Positions 42,770 to 52,236 of a stretch of 64,000 bases of DNA are shown here, piece after piece. This DNA is from Actinacidiphila cocklensis. Lineage in GTDB: Bacteria; Actinomycetota; Actinomycetes; Streptomycetales; Streptomycetaceae. The notes under the pieces are model-generated. The model saw only the letters and a program-made list of their open reading frames with translations, did no database searches and had not been told where the DNA came from. Numbering within the stretch: the stretch's first letter is position 1; each line of letters opens with the position of its first letter. Where the stretch lies: positions 62,001 through 126,000 of the forward strand of contig NZ_CAJSLV010000056.1 of the NCBI RefSeq assembly GCF_907177275.1, read 5' to 3'. Made by a program: the position numbers and the translations under genes.

Positions 42770-43437
42770 GCGCACTGCACTGGCTGAACAGCGAGGCCTT
42801 CACCGCGTTCGACCAGCACGTCATGTGGTCGGACATGATCGGCAACCTGCTGGGCCTGGGCGCGCTCGCGCTGGGCTGGCGGCGGGCCATGCTGACCTGG
42901 CCGGTCCAGCTGCTGTCCGGCGTCGTGCTGGTGGCGGCGTTCTGGTCGGCGCACCTGGGCGGCGGCGTCGGCAAGCAGTTCGTGGTGATCACCGTCGCCG
43001 TGTGGGGCTGGTTCCAGTGGCGGCGCGGCCGGGCCGGCAGCGGGCGGCTGGCCATCCGGTTCGCCACCTGGCGTGAGCGGGCGGTGCTGGTGGCGGCCAC
43101 CGCGGTCGGCACCGTCGCGGTCGCCTCGCTCTTCCTGGCGTACCCGAAGCTGTCCTGGAACCCGTGGCCGGACGCGTACATCTTCGTCGGCACGCTGGCC
43201 GCGATGTACGCGCAGGCCCGCGGCTGGGTCGAGTTCTGGTTCGCCTGGCTGGCCGTCGACCTGGTCGGGGTGCCGCTGAACTTCCACAGCGGCCTGCCCT
43301 TCTCCGGCCTGGTCTACATCGTCTACTTCGTCCTGGTCATCGCCGGGATGTACGCCTGGTGGCAGCAGACCCGCAGGGGCGGGGACCTGCGCCGGGCCGA
43401 GCCGAGCAGCACCGTCGCGGAAGGAGTGACGGCATGA
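42766..43437 (+). CDS. ribM: Riboflavin transporter RibM (PnuC/PnuX-type)
   Basis: 223 aa with about 7 membrane helices. PnuC-family signature region [35 protein letters not shown]. PnuC proteins carry nicotinamide riboside, but the members inside actinobacterial rib operons (RibM/PnuX of S. davawensis and Corynebacterium) transport riboflavin by facilitated diffusion. Position between ribE and ribAB supports that. ATG overlaps the ribE stop. Confidence 0.9.
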   Translation: MSALHWLNSEAFTAFDQHVMWSDMIGNLLGLGALALGWRRAMLTWPVQLLSGVVLVAAFWSAHLGGGVGKQFVVITVAVWGWFQWRRGRAGSGRLAIRFATWRERAVLVAATAVGTVAVASLFLAYPKLSWNPWPDAYIFVGTLAAMYAQARGWVEFWFAWLAVDLVGVPLNFHSGLPFSGLVYIVYFVLVIAGMYAWWQQTRRGGDLRRAEPSSTVAEGVTA

Positions 43438-44768
43438 GCGCCGTGACCGCACTGCAGGACGACTGGTACGACGAGGCCGACCTCGTCCTCGACCCGGTGG
43501 AACGGGCCGTCGCCGACATCGCCGCGGGCCGCCCGGTCGTGGTGGTGGACGACGAGGACCGGGAGAACGAGGGCGACCTGATCGTCGCCGCGGAGAAGAT
43601 CACCCCGGAGATCGTGGCATTCATGATGTCCGAGTGCCGCGGGCTGATCTGCGTACCGATGGAGCCGCAGGAGCTCGACCGCCTCGAACTGCCGCAGATG
43701 GTGGACGCCAACACCGAGTCGATGCGCACCGCCTTCACCGTCTCGGTGGACGCCGGTGCCGCGCACGGGGTGACCACCGGGATCTCCGCGGCCGACCGCG
43801 CCGCGACCATCCGGCTGCTGGCCCAGCCGTCGTCGGTGGCCGCCGACTTCGTCCGCCCCGGGCACGTCTTCCCGCTGCGGGCCAGGAGCGGCGGGGTGCT
43901 GACCCGGGCCGGCCACACCGAGGCGGGCGTGGACCTGGCCAGGCTCGCCGGGCTGCGGCCCGCAGCGGCCATCGTGGAGATCGCCCGCGAGGACGGCACG
44001 ATGGCCCGGCTGCCCGAGCTGGTGCCCTTCGCGCGCAAGCACGGCCTGGCCATCATCTCCATCGAGGACCTGATCGCCTACCGCCGCTCCGCCGAGCCGA
44101 CCGTCCGCCGGGAGGCGTCGACCACGCTGCCGACCGCCTTCGGCGACTTCCGCGCCCACGGCTACCGCAGCACCGCCGACGGCGTCGAGCACATCGCGCT
44201 GGTCGCGGGCGACCTCGGCGACGGCACCGACGTGCTGGTGCGGGTGCACTCCGAGTGCCTGACCGGCGACGTCTTCGGCTCGCAGCGCTGCGACTGCGGC
44301 CCGCAGCTGCAAGGAGCGCTGCGCCGGGTCGCGGAGGAGGGCCGCGGGGTGGTCCTCTACCTGCGCGGCCACGAGGGGCGCGGCATCGGCCTGCTGCCCA
44401 AGCTGCGGGCGTACGAGCTGCAGGAGCGCGGCCGGGACACCCTGGACGCCAACCTCGAACTCGGCCTGCCCGCCGACGCCCGCGACTACGGCGCCGCCGC
44501 GCGCATCCTCGCCGACCTCGGCGTGCGCTCGCTGCGGCTGATCACGAACAACCCCGCCAAGACCGGTGCGCTGGTCGGCCACGGCCTCGAAGTGCTGGGC
44601 CGCGAGCCGATGCCGGTCGGGGCGGGGGAGCACAATCTGCGGTATCTGCAGACCAAGCGCGACCGGATGGGGCACGACCTGCCCTGGCTGGAGAGCGCCG
44701 GCCGCAGCCACGCCGCCGTCGGCACCGCAGGCGGCAGCACAGTCACCGAGCAACGAGGAGAGAAGTGA
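43434..44768 (+). CDS. ribAB: Bifunctional DHBP synthase / GTP cyclohydrolase II
   Basis: 444 aa. The N-terminal half (about residues 20-222) is 3,4-dihydroxy-2-butanone-4-phosphate synthase with [16 protein letters not shown] and [14 protein letters not shown]. The C-terminal half (about 228-420) is GTP cyclohydrolase II with zinc ligands in [18 protein letters not shown] and [10 protein letters not shown]. It supplies both starting branches of riboflavin synthesis. ATG with GGAAGGAG upstream; overlaps ribM by 4 nt and ribH by 4 nt. Confidence 0.95.
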   Translation: MSAVTALQDDWYDEADLVLDPVERAVADIAAGRPVVVVDDEDRENEGDLIVAAEKITPEIVAFMMSECRGLICVPMEPQELDRLELPQMVDANTESMRTAFTVSVDAGAAHGVTTGISAADRAATIRLLAQPSSVAADFVRPGHVFPLRARSGGVLTRAGHTEAGVDLARLAGLRPAAAIVEIAREDGTMARLPELVPFARKHGLAIISIEDLIAYRRSAEPTVRREASTTLPTAFGDFRAHGYRSTADGVEHIALVAGDLGDGTDVLVRVHSECLTGDVFGSQRCDCGPQLQGALRRVAEEGRGVVLYLRGHEGRGIGLLPKLRAYELQERGRDTLDANLELGLPADARDYGAAARILADLGVRSLRLITNNPAKTGALVGHGLEVLGREPMPVGAGEHNLRYLQTKRDRMGHDLPWLESAGRSHAAVGTAGGSTVTEQRGEK

Positions 44769-45250
44769 GCGGTAAGGGCGCCCCCGAGCTGACCGTCAAG
44801 AACTGCGGAGACCTGCGGGTCGCGGTGATCGCGGCCCAGTGGCACCAGCAGGTGATGGACGGCCTCGTCGACGGCGCGATGCGCGCCCTGCACGACCTGG
44901 GGATCGAGGAGCCGACCCTGCTGCGGGTGCCGGGCAGCTTCGAACTGCCGGTCGTCGCCCGGGCAGTGGCCGGTCGCGGCTACGACGCGGTCGTCGCGCT
45001 CGGTGTGATCATCCGCGGCGGCACGCCGCACTTCGAGTACGTCTCGCAAGGGGTCACCGCGGGCCTGACGCAGGTCACCGTGGACAGCGGTGTCCCGGTC
45101 GGCTTCGGCGTGCTCACCTGCGACACCGAGGAGCAGGCCCTCGACCGGGCCGGACTTCCCGGGTCGAACGAGGACAAGGGGCACGAGGCGGTCACCGCGG
45201 CGGTGGCGACCGCGGCCGTCATCCGCTCACTATCCGAACCGTGGCGCTGA
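44765..45250 (+). CDS. ribH: 6,7-dimethyl-8-ribityllumazine synthase
   Basis: 161 aa. Condenses the diamine with DHBP. Conserved [26 protein letters not shown] (catalytic His) and [18 protein letters not shown] start overlapping the ribAB stop (GTGA) with GAGGAGAGAA upstream. Last gene of the rib operon. Homologues assemble to pentamers or 60-mers. Confidence 0.96.
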   Translation: MSGKGAPELTVKNCGDLRVAVIAAQWHQQVMDGLVDGAMRALHDLGIEEPTLLRVPGSFELPVVARAVAGRGYDAVVALGVIIRGGTPHFEYVSQGVTAGLTQVTVDSGVPVGFGVLTCDTEEQALDRAGLPGSNEDKGHEAVTAAVATAAVIRSLSEPWR

Positions 45251-45268
45251 AGGGCGGGCTGTTCCCCG

Positions 45269-45274
45269 TAGGCT
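45269..45274 (+). promoter_or_regulatory. -10 element of a leaderless promoter (hisE)
   Basis: TAGGCT ends 9 nt before the hisE ATG, giving leaderless or near-leaderless transcription independent of the rib operon. Confidence 0.45.
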
Positions 45275-45283
45275 AGGACCACC

Positions 45284-45556
45284 ATGGCCAACAAGACATT
45301 CGAGCAGCTCTTCACCGAGCTGCAGCACAAGGCCGCCACCGGCGACCCCAGCACGTCACGCACCGCCGAGCTGGTCGGCAAGGGCGTGCATGCGATCGGC
45401 AAGAAGGTGGTCGAGGAGGCCGCCGAGGTGTGGATGGCCGCCGAGTACGAGGGCGCCGACGCCACCGCCGAGGAGATCTCCCAACTGCTGTACCACGTTC
45501 AGGTGATGATGGTGGCCCGGGGCATCTCCCTGGCCGACGTCTACGCCCATCTGTGA
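45284..45556 (+). CDS. hisE: Phosphoribosyl-ATP pyrophosphatase
   Basis: 90 aa MazG-like helical protein. Hydrolyses PR-ATP to PR-AMP, the second histidine step. Conserved [17 protein letters not shown] and [14 protein letters not shown] carry the metal-binding acids. The separate (non-HisI-fused) form is typical of actinobacteria. It is followed by hisG in the reverse of pathway order. Confidence 0.95.
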   Translation: MANKTFEQLFTELQHKAATGDPSTSRTAELVGKGVHAIGKKVVEEAAEVWMAAEYEGADATAEEISQLLYHVQVMMVARGISLADVYAHL

Positions 45557-45559
45557 GCC

Positions 45560-45593
45560 GTACGGCCCGCGCGACACACCGCACGGGCCGTAC
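45560..45593 (+). terminator. Hairpin between hisE and hisG
   Basis: GTACGGCCCG (45560-45569) pairs with CGGGCCGTAC (45584-45593), a perfect 10-bp stem with a 14-nt loop, starting 3 nt after the hisE stop. The right arm runs into TACAGT (45591-45596), a plausible -10 for hisG, so hisG may be transcribed separately. Confidence 0.5.
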
Positions 45594-45670
45594 AGTCGCG
45601 TCCGCACGTCCGCCGGTCCCGCACCACCCCAGTCCACCGCACCGCACCCACAGCGAAGGAACCCGACCCC

Positions 45671-46519
45671 ATGCTGCGCATCGCCGTCCCGAACAAGGGC
45701 TCACTGTCCGGACCCGCGGCGGCCATGCTCCATGAGGCCGGCTACCGCCAGCGCAAGGAGTCCAAGGAGCTGGTGCTGTTCGACCGCGCCAACGACGTGG
45801 AGTTCTTCTACCTGCGCCCGCGCGACATCGCCATCTACGTCAGCTCGGGCCGGCTCGACATCGGCATCACCGGGCGCGACCTGCTGCTGGACTCCGGGGC
45901 GAGCGCCGAGGAGATCCTGCAGCTCGGCTTCGCCCGCTCGACCTTCCACTACGCCGCCAGGCCCGGCACTGCCGCGAGCGTCGCCGACCTCGGCGGCATG
46001 ACGGTCGCGACCTCGTACGAGGGCGTCGTCGAGAAGCACCTCGCCGACAACGGCGTGGCCGCCACCGTCGTCCACCTCGACGGCGCCGTCGAGACCGCCA
46101 TCCAGCTCGGCGTCGCCCAGGTCATCGCCGACGTCGTGGAGACGGGCACCTCGCTGCGCAACGCGGGCCTGGACACCTTCGGCGAGCCGATCATGGCCTC
46201 CGAGGCGGTCGTGGTGCGCCCCACCGGCGCCCCCGCCGACGAGCCCGAGGTGCAGAAGTTCCTGCGCCGCCTGCAGGGCGTCCTGGTCGCCAGGCGCTAC
46301 GTGATGATGGACTACGACATCCGCGCCGAGCACGTCGACAAGGCCGTCGCCCTGACCCCGGGCCTGGAGTCGCCGACGGTCTCCCCGCTGCACCACGAGG
46401 GCTGGGTCGCGGTCCGCGCCATGGTCCCCACCAGCGACGCCCAGCGCATCATGGACGAGCTGTACGACCTGGGCGCCCGGGCCATCCTGACCACCGGCAT
46501 CCACGCCGCCCGGCTGTGA
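45671..46519 (+). CDS. hisG: ATP phosphoribosyltransferase (long form)
   Basis: 282 aa, including the C-terminal ACT-like regulatory domain (about residues 205-280), so it should be feedback-inhibited by histidine without HisZ. RIAVPNKGSLSG and the PRPP-binding region around MTVATSYEGVVEKHL and VIADVVETGTSLR are intact. ATG with GAAGGAACC upstream. The stop overlaps the following GTG. Confidence 0.96.
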   Translation: MLRIAVPNKGSLSGPAAAMLHEAGYRQRKESKELVLFDRANDVEFFYLRPRDIAIYVSSGRLDIGITGRDLLLDSGASAEEILQLGFARSTFHYAARPGTAASVADLGGMTVATSYEGVVEKHLADNGVAATVVHLDGAVETAIQLGVAQVIADVVETGTSLRNAGLDTFGEPIMASEAVVVRPTGAPADEPEVQKFLRRLQGVLVARRYVMMDYDIRAEHVDKAVALTPGLESPTVSPLHHEGWVAVRAMVPTSDAQRIMDELYDLGARAILTTGIHAARL

Positions 46520-47028
46520 CCGCCGCCGACGACGACCGCGCCGAGGCCGCCGTCGCGCAGCTGCCCGTCACCTTCCGGCCGCTGCTCACCCGTGTGGTGC
46601 TGCTCACCATGGGCACCCTGCTGCTCGGCGTGCTCAGCACCCTGGCCGTGGTGATGCCCTACGAGGGCGCGTCCCCGTGGAGCACCGGCGACCGGGTCAC
46701 CCTGGTCGTCGTCGGGGTGCTGGCGCTGGCCCTGCTGGCGCTGCTCAGCCGCCCCAAGGCGGTCGCCGACGCCGACGGCCTCACCGTGGTGAACCTGACC
46801 GTCAAAAGGCGGCTGGCCTGGGCGGAAGTGCTGGCCGTACGGCTGCGGCAGGGTGACGCCTGGGTCCATCTGGACCTCGCGGACGGCACCACGCTGGCCG
46901 TGATGGGCATCCAGCCCGGCATCGCCAGGCGGCAGGCCATCGGCGACGCCCGGCGGCTGCGAGCTCTGGTCGAAGCGCTCGGCGAGGCCCGCGGCGACGG
47001 CCCGGGCGAGCGGGGCGGCTCCCGCTGA
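46516..47028 (+). CDS. PH-domain-containing membrane protein
   Basis: 170 aa. Two N-terminal membrane helices (about residues 26-46 and 60-78) followed by a bacterial PH-like domain (VADADGLTVVNLTVKRRLAWAEVLAVRLRQGDAWVHLDLADGTTLAVMGIQ). Function unknown; similar genes adjoin hisG in many Streptomyces. GTG overlaps the hisG stop. Confidence 0.8.
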   Translation: MTAADDDRAEAAVAQLPVTFRPLLTRVVLLTMGTLLLGVLSTLAVVMPYEGASPWSTGDRVTLVVVGVLALALLALLSRPKAVADADGLTVVNLTVKRRLAWAEVLAVRLRQGDAWVHLDLADGTTLAVMGIQPGIARRQAIGDARRLRALVEALGEARGDGPGERGGSR

Positions 47029-47213
47029 AAGGGGCGCCCGCCGTCCTTCGCTGCTGCGACCGCAATGACTAGTCTTGTTCCGGGCGGTGCCGTGACGGCG
47101 CCGCCCGCTGAACCGCCCGACCGACCGAGGAGTGACACTCACACCCCGATGGACGCACCGTCCGGTAGTACCTGCGCCGCCCCTCCCGCCCAGTCCCATG
47201 GAGCGGCGGCCTC

Positions 47214-48545
47214 ATGAGCACGTCACTGCTGCTGCTCGCGGCAGCCCTTGTCCTGATCCTCGCCAACGGTTTCTTCGTCGCCGCCGAATTCGGCCTGGTG
47301 ACGGTGGAACGCCCGGCGGCCGAACGTGCCGCCGCCGCCGGCGACCGCAGAGCGGCCGGCGTCGTCGCGGCCCTGCGCCGGCTGTCCTTCCAGCTGTCCG
47401 GCACCCAGCTCGGCATCACCATCACCTCGCTGGTCGTCGGCATGCTCGCGGAACCCGCGCTGGCCGACCTGCTCACCGGCCCGATCAGAGCCGTCGGCAT
47501 CCCGCACGGCGCCGCCCCCGGCGTCGCGGTCGTGGTCGGCATGATGGCCGCCTCCGCCGTCCAGATGGTGATCGGCGAGCTGGTCCCGAAGAACTGGGCG
47601 GTGTCCAGGCCGCTGGCCGTCGCCCGGGTGGTCGCGGGGCCGCAGCGGGCCTTCTCCCGCGCCTTCCGGCCGGTCATCGAGGTGCTCAACACCGCGGCCA
47701 ACCGCCTGGTGCGGATGCTCGGCGTGGAGCCCGCCGACGAGCTGGCCTCAGCCCGCACCCCCACCGAGCTGGTCTCGCTCGCCCGGCACTCGGCACTGGC
47801 CGGCACGCTGGAGCAGGACACCGCCGACCTGTTCGTCCGCACCCTCTCGCTCGCCGACCTCACCGCGGAGAACGTGATGACGCCCCGGGTCAGGGTCAGC
47901 GCCCTGGAGGACACCGCCACCGCGGCCGACGTCCTCAACCTCACCCGCGCCACAGGACTGTCCCGCTTCCCGGTCTACCGCGCCCGCCTCGACGACATCG
48001 TCGGCATGGTCCACCTCAAGGACGCCCTCGCCGTCCCCGCGGAACTGCGCGACCGCACCGCGGTCGGCCGGATCGCGGTCGTCCCGCTGCTGGTCCCCGA
48101 GACGCTGGCCGCCCAGCCGCTGCTCGAACTGCTCCGCAGCCAGCAGCCCATCGCGGTCGTCGTGGACGAGTACGGCGGCACCGCGGGGGTGGTCACCCTG
48201 GAGGACATCGTCGAGGAACTGGTCGGCGAGGTGCGCGACGAGCACGACGCCGTCGACCTGCCCGACCTGGCGCAGGCCCCGCCGGAGAACGGCAGGCCGG
48301 CCTGGGACGCCGACGGCAGCTGCCGCATCGACACCCTGGCCCGTATCGGCCTGGAGGCGCCGGAAGGCCCGTACGAGACGGTCGCGGGACTGGTCGCCGA
48401 CCTGCTGGCCCGCATTCCCGAGATCGGCGACACCGCGGAACTGCCCGGCTGGCAGCTGCGGGTCGCCGAGGTCGGCCACCACCGGGCCGAACGGGTCAGG
48501 ATCGTGCGTACGGCGCCGGCCGCGGGGGAGGAGAGCGACCGATGA
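47214..48545 (+). CDS. CNNM/CBS/CorC-domain membrane protein (hemolysin-like)
   Basis: 443 aa. N-terminal DUF21/CNNM domain with 3-4 helices (LLLLAAALVLILANGFFVAAEFGLV; GTQLGITITSLVVGMLAEPAL; MVIGELVPKNWAVS), two CBS motifs (ENVMTPRVRVSALEDTATAADVL; PIAVVVDEYGGTAGVVTLEDIVEELVGEV) and a C-terminal CorC/HlyC domain. Family members are implicated in Mg2+ or Co2+ transport or efflux; the term hemolysin is historical. ATG chosen; the next gene overlaps it by 4 nt (ATGA). Confidence 0.9.
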   Translation: MSTSLLLLAAALVLILANGFFVAAEFGLVTVERPAAERAAAAGDRRAAGVVAALRRLSFQLSGTQLGITITSLVVGMLAEPALADLLTGPIRAVGIPHGAAPGVAVVVGMMAASAVQMVIGELVPKNWAVSRPLAVARVVAGPQRAFSRAFRPVIEVLNTAANRLVRMLGVEPADELASARTPTELVSLARHSALAGTLEQDTADLFVRTLSLADLTAENVMTPRVRVSALEDTATAADVLNLTRATGLSRFPVYRARLDDIVGMVHLKDALAVPAELRDRTAVGRIAVVPLLVPETLAAQPLLELLRSQQPIAVVVDEYGGTAGVVTLEDIVEELVGEVRDEHDAVDLPDLAQAPPENGRPAWDADGSCRIDTLARIGLEAPEGPYETVAGLVADLLARIPEIGDTAELPGWQLRVAEVGHHRAERVRIVRTAPAAGEESDR

Positions 48546-49594
48546 GCGCACTGCAACTGCTCTTCGCCCTGCTCCTGGTGCTGGGCAACGGCTTCTTCGT
48601 CGGCGCCGAGTTCGCCCTGGTGTCGGTCCGCCGCAGCCAGATCGAACCGCTGGCCGCCGTCCACCGCAGGGCGCGCACCGTGCTCTACGGCCTCGAACAC
48701 CTGCCGCAGATGATGGCCGCCGCGCAGTTCGGCGTCACCGTCTGCTCGCTGACCCTCGGCGCGGTCGCCGAACCCACCGTGGCGCACCTGCTGGAGCCGG
48801 TCTTCGTCGCCGCCCACGTGCCGGACGACCTGGTGCACGCGATCGGCTACGTGCTGGCGCTGGCCCTGGTGGTCTTCCTGCACCTGGTCATCGGCGAACT
48901 GGTGCCGAAGAACCTGGCCATGGCCGACCCGGAGAAGACCGCGCTGTGGCTCAGCCCGGGCCTCGTCGGCTTCGCCCGGGTCTTCCGGCCGGTGATCGTG
49001 GTGCTCGGCGCCTGCGCCCGGGTGATCCTGCGGGCCTGTGGCGTCGAGCCCAAGGACGAGGTCGACGCGGTCTTCACCAGCGCCGAGCTGACCGTGCTGG
49101 TGGAGGACGCCCGGCGGGCCGGGCTGCTGGACTCCGACGAGCAGGAGCGCCTGGAGGACGCGCTGGAGCTGGGCACCCGCCCGGTCACCGAGGTGCTGCT
49201 CACCCCGGACCAGCTGATCACCCTGGCGCCCACGGCGACCGCCCGCGAGGTCGAGGAGCTGACCGTACGCACCGGCTACTCCCGCTTCCCGGTCGCCGAG
49301 GAGGCCGGCGCCCGCTACCTGGGCTACCTGCACGTCAAGGACGTGCTGGACCTGGAGGACCAGGACCGGCCGGTGCCGCAGCGGCTGTGGCGGCCGATCA
49401 CCACGCTGCGCGCCGACCTCCCGCTGGACGACGCGCTGACCTCGATGCGGCGGGCCGCGTCCCACCTCGCGGCGGTCGCGGACCCCGCGGGGCGGGTGCT
49501 GGGCCTGGTCGCGCTGGAGGACGTGCTCGAAATGCTCGTCGGCGAGGTCCGCGACCCCTCGCACCGCTCGGCGCCCGGCGAACTGGTCGGCTGA
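48542..49594 (+). CDS. CNNM/CBS-domain membrane protein, shorter paralogue
   Basis: 350 aa. Paralogous to the preceding protein over the CNNM (LVLGNGFFVGAEFALVSVRRSQIEPLA; VIGELVPKNLAMADPEKTALWL) and CBS regions, but it ends after the second CBS (GLVALEDVLEMLVGEVRD) and lacks the CorC domain. The coupled pair may form a hetero-oligomer. The ATG overlaps the previous stop. Confidence 0.88.
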   Translation: MSALQLLFALLLVLGNGFFVGAEFALVSVRRSQIEPLAAVHRRARTVLYGLEHLPQMMAAAQFGVTVCSLTLGAVAEPTVAHLLEPVFVAAHVPDDLVHAIGYVLALALVVFLHLVIGELVPKNLAMADPEKTALWLSPGLVGFARVFRPVIVVLGACARVILRACGVEPKDEVDAVFTSAELTVLVEDARRAGLLDSDEQERLEDALELGTRPVTEVLLTPDQLITLAPTATAREVEELTVRTGYSRFPVAEEAGARYLGYLHVKDVLDLEDQDRPVPQRLWRPITTLRADLPLDDALTSMRRAASHLAAVADPAGRVLGLVALEDVLEMLVGEVRDPSHRSAPGELVG

Positions 49595-49618
49595 CCGCGG
49601 CTCCCGCGCCCGCCCCGG

Positions 49619-51523
49619 CTACTCGGCCGGGTCGGGCGGCGGGACGCCGGGGCCGCGGCCCGACAGCACCTCGCCGTAGGCCTGCATCAGGTCGGGCAGC
49701 CGCAGGGTGGACAGCTCCTCGCGGCTCGGCGTCGTCCGGTACTCCGACAGCCGCAGGTCGCGGTAGGCGCAGCTCTTCTCGTACAGCGTGCGCAGCAGCC
49801 GCCCGTTGCCCAGCTCGTCGATCCAGCCCTGGTCGACGACGTGGCCGCTGATCGCCCCCAGCTCCTCCAGCGCCTCGTCGTCCCACTGGTCGCCGTTCTC
49901 CGCGGCCAGCACCTGGCCGATCCTGGTCAGTTCGAGCGGGCGGTAGCTGGGGAAGTCCACCCGGGTGGTGAAGCGCGAGCTGAGACCCGGGTTGGCGGCG
50001 AGCAGCCGGTCCATGCCCTCGGGGTAGCCGGCCAGGATGACGACCAGCCGGTCACGGTTGTCCTCGGCGCGCTTGAGCAGCACCTGCAGGGCCTCGTCGC
50101 CGTACGCGTCGCCCTTGCTGTAGCCGGAGTTGGACAGTGCGTAGGCCTCGTCCACGAACAGCACACCGCCCAGCGCGGAGTCGATCAGCTCGTTGGCCTT
50201 CACCGCGGTCTGCCCGAGGAACTCGCCGACCAGGTCGGAGCGCTGGGCCTCCACCAGGTGGTCGCCGCCCAGCAGGCCGAGCGCGTAGAAGACCCGGCCC
50301 AATATGCGGGCCACCGTGGTCTTGCCGGTGCCGGACGGACCGGAGAAGACGAAGTGCCGTTTCGGCGGCTGCACCGGCAGCCCCTGGCCGGCCCGCAGCC
50401 TGGCCATCCGCAGCTGTGCCGACAGCGCCCTGACCTGCCGCTTGACCGGTTCGAGGCCGACCATGCCGTCGAGCTCCGCGAGCGCCTGGGCGAGCAGCAC
50501 CGGATCGGAGCCGCCGAGCGGCAGCTGGGCGGGCAGCGAGCCGGTCAGCGGGGCGACGGCCCGGTCGCGTATGTCGTCGTCCAGCGCGCCCGCCGACGCC
50601 AGCAGCGCGTCGTCCAGGTCGGGGTTCCCCGGCGGGCGGCCGTCGCCGGGGTCCGGGTACATCCCCGGGTCAAGGTCGGCCGCGCCCTCGGGCACCGCCT
50701 GCCCGCCGCCGCCCGCCAACGACACGGCGGTGGCCAGGCCCGCGCTCTCGTCCAGGCCGTCGTCGGTCTCGTGGATCGCGGCCAGCCGCGCGGCGGTGTC
50801 CATGAACGCCGGGTCCACCCGGTGCACCGCCCGGTACAGAGGTACGGCCGCGGCGGTCCGCCCGGTGCCCTCGTACGCCCGGGCCAGCCAGTAGCGCAGC
50901 TCCTTGCGCTGCGGCTGCTCGCTGCGGCACCGCATCAGGGCGGCGGCGAGCAACGGCTCGGCCTGCCCGCACATTTCGAGCCGCACCCGGGCCATACCGC
51001 CGAACAGGCCCGCCTCGATGCCGAGCAGGGGGTCGCCGAGCAGCGGTTCCGTATGCCGGACCAGGTGCTCCCAGTCCTTGACCAGATACGCCCGGCAGGC
51101 GTGCAGGAAGCGCACCTGCGGGTCGGTGTCGACGGGCGGGCAGTCGGCGAGCGCGCGGTCCAGCTCGGCGACATGGCGGCCGTCCAGCCAGTGCGAGGCG
51201 TGCGCGAGCAGCAGGTCCCTGCTGGTCTCCAGCACCGGCTGCACCCACCAGCCGAGCCAGTACCAGGAGTTCAGGGTGCGGCGGTGCGCCGCGCGCTGCT
51301 CCCCGAAGCGGTCGCGGTGCCGGTACATCTGCAGCAGCGCGGTCGCGGTGTCGGCCCGCAGCGCGTGCAGCCCGAGCCAGGCGTCGGCCATGCCGGGGTC
51401 GATGCGGACCGCGGTCTTGAACTCCTCCTCGGCCTGGACGTAGGCGCCCATGGTGTACGCGTCGATGCCGCGCAGCCACGCGAGATCGGCCGGGGCGCCC
51501 GCGCGGTCGGTGCCGAAGTCCAT
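49619..51523 (-). CDS. EccA/CbxX-type AAA+ ATPase with TPR-like N-terminus
   Basis: 634 aa. The N-terminal half (to about residue 260) looks like TPR helices (YVQAEEEFKTAVRIDPGMADAWLGLHAL). The AAA+ domain has Walker A SGPSGTGKTT (394-403), Walker B LFVDEA (455-460) and the CbxX motif DEAYALSNSGYSKGDAYGDEA. This is the domain plan of EccA of type VII secretion, but no ESX genes lie nearby. Likely a chaperone-type ATPase with unknown client; EccA is a family label only. Confidence 0.82.
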   Translation of the reverse strand: MDFGTDRAGAPADLAWLRGIDAYTMGAYVQAEEEFKTAVRIDPGMADAWLGLHALRADTATALLQMYRHRDRFGEQRAAHRRTLNSWYWLGWWVQPVLETSRDLLLAHASHWLDGRHVAELDRALADCPPVDTDPQVRFLHACRAYLVKDWEHLVRHTEPLLGDPLLGIEAGLFGGMARVRLEMCGQAEPLLAAALMRCRSEQPQRKELRYWLARAYEGTGRTAAAVPLYRAVHRVDPAFMDTAARLAAIHETDDGLDESAGLATAVSLAGGGGQAVPEGAADLDPGMYPDPGDGRPPGNPDLDDALLASAGALDDDIRDRAVAPLTGSLPAQLPLGGSDPVLLAQALAELDGMVGLEPVKRQVRALSAQLRMARLRAGQGLPVQPPKRHFVFSGPSGTGKTTVARILGRVFYALGLLGGDHLVEAQRSDLVGEFLGQTAVKANELIDSALGGVLFVDEAYALSNSGYSKGDAYGDEALQVLLKRAEDNRDRLVVILAGYPEGMDRLLAANPGLSSRFTTRVDFPSYRPLELTRIGQVLAAENGDQWDDEALEELGAISGHVVDQGWIDELGNGRLLRTLYEKSCAYRDLRLSEYRTTPSREELSTLRLPDLMQAYGEVLSGRGPGVPPPDPAE

Positions 51524-51730
51524 CTAGTCCCCACCCATCATTCCCCCGCCAACCGCCTGGCGGCGCACAGGAGTTGAAGCACGCCACACCCCCTGCGGCC
51601 CCCGCCCGCACCCTCCGGCATCGTACCCGCGAAGAGGTCAACTCCGTAGAGTGCGTTTCCCTGCGGGGCTTTGAGGGGTGGGGCCACGTGCGGGTGGATT
51701 CGCTTCCACGCCCGCCGGCGGGGGGTGTGC

Positions 51731-52026
51731 GCGCGGTTCCCCGCGCCCCTGAGGTGGGTGCCACTTGCTGTGGCGTTGCCTCTTTCCCGCCGCGCGGGCT
51801 GCGCGCGCAGCCCGCGCGCCCGAGGTGGGCGCCGCTTGCTGTGGCGTTCAGAGTTCCGGCGCGTCGTGGCTTGTCGCGCGGTTCCTCGCGCCCCTAGGCG
51901 GTTGCCCCTTGCGGTGGGCTCGCACCTTCCGGTGCGTCATGGCTTGGCGTGCAGTGTTCCGGGCCCCCATGGGCTTGCCCTCTGGGGGAGAGGGTGGGTG
52001 TTTTCAGGGGTGCGGGGAACTGCGCG
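51731..52026. repeat. Dispersed modular repeat, block V
   Basis: The 713-bp gap 51524-52236 carries three unsplit cores: GCGCGGTTCCCCGCGCCCCT (51731-51750), CGCGCGGTTCCTCGCGCCCC (51876-51895) and the inverted GGGGTGCGGGGAACTGCGCG (52007-52026). A terminator-like CCCTCT/AGAGGG hairpin plus TTTTC (51978-52005) and two GTGGGYGCC(A/G)CTTGCTGTGGCG repeats (about 51754 and 51826) lie between them. The frames across it are not coding. Confidence 0.7.
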
Positions 52027-52128
52027 CCCGGCTGCCACGGAGTGCGACGGCGAAGGCCACCGCAGGGGGCAGTCACCGGGCGGCCGGAGGGCGCAAGGGG
52101 AGGGTGTGACGGGGGTGTCGGGGGAAGA

Positions 52129-52166
52129 CGAAGCCCCCGGTCACGGGGGAACAACCGGGGGCTTCG
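52129..52166 (-). terminator. Terminator downstream of the uridine-kinase-like gene
   Basis: CGAAGCCCCCGGT (52129-52141) and ACCGGGGGCTTCG (52154-52166) form a perfect 13-bp stem with a 12-nt loop, 70 bp beyond the minus-strand stop. It would work in either direction. Confidence 0.6.
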
Positions 52167-52236
52167 TGCTACGTGGCGGCCTTCCGGGGCCGCTTGGTTG
52201 AAAACGTAATTGCTCCGCGCGAAGCGGTCAAGTGCG

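Noticed and set aside
49619-51523. A type VII secretion locus
   Set aside because: No eccB, eccC, eccD, mycP or WXG100 genes lie in the window.
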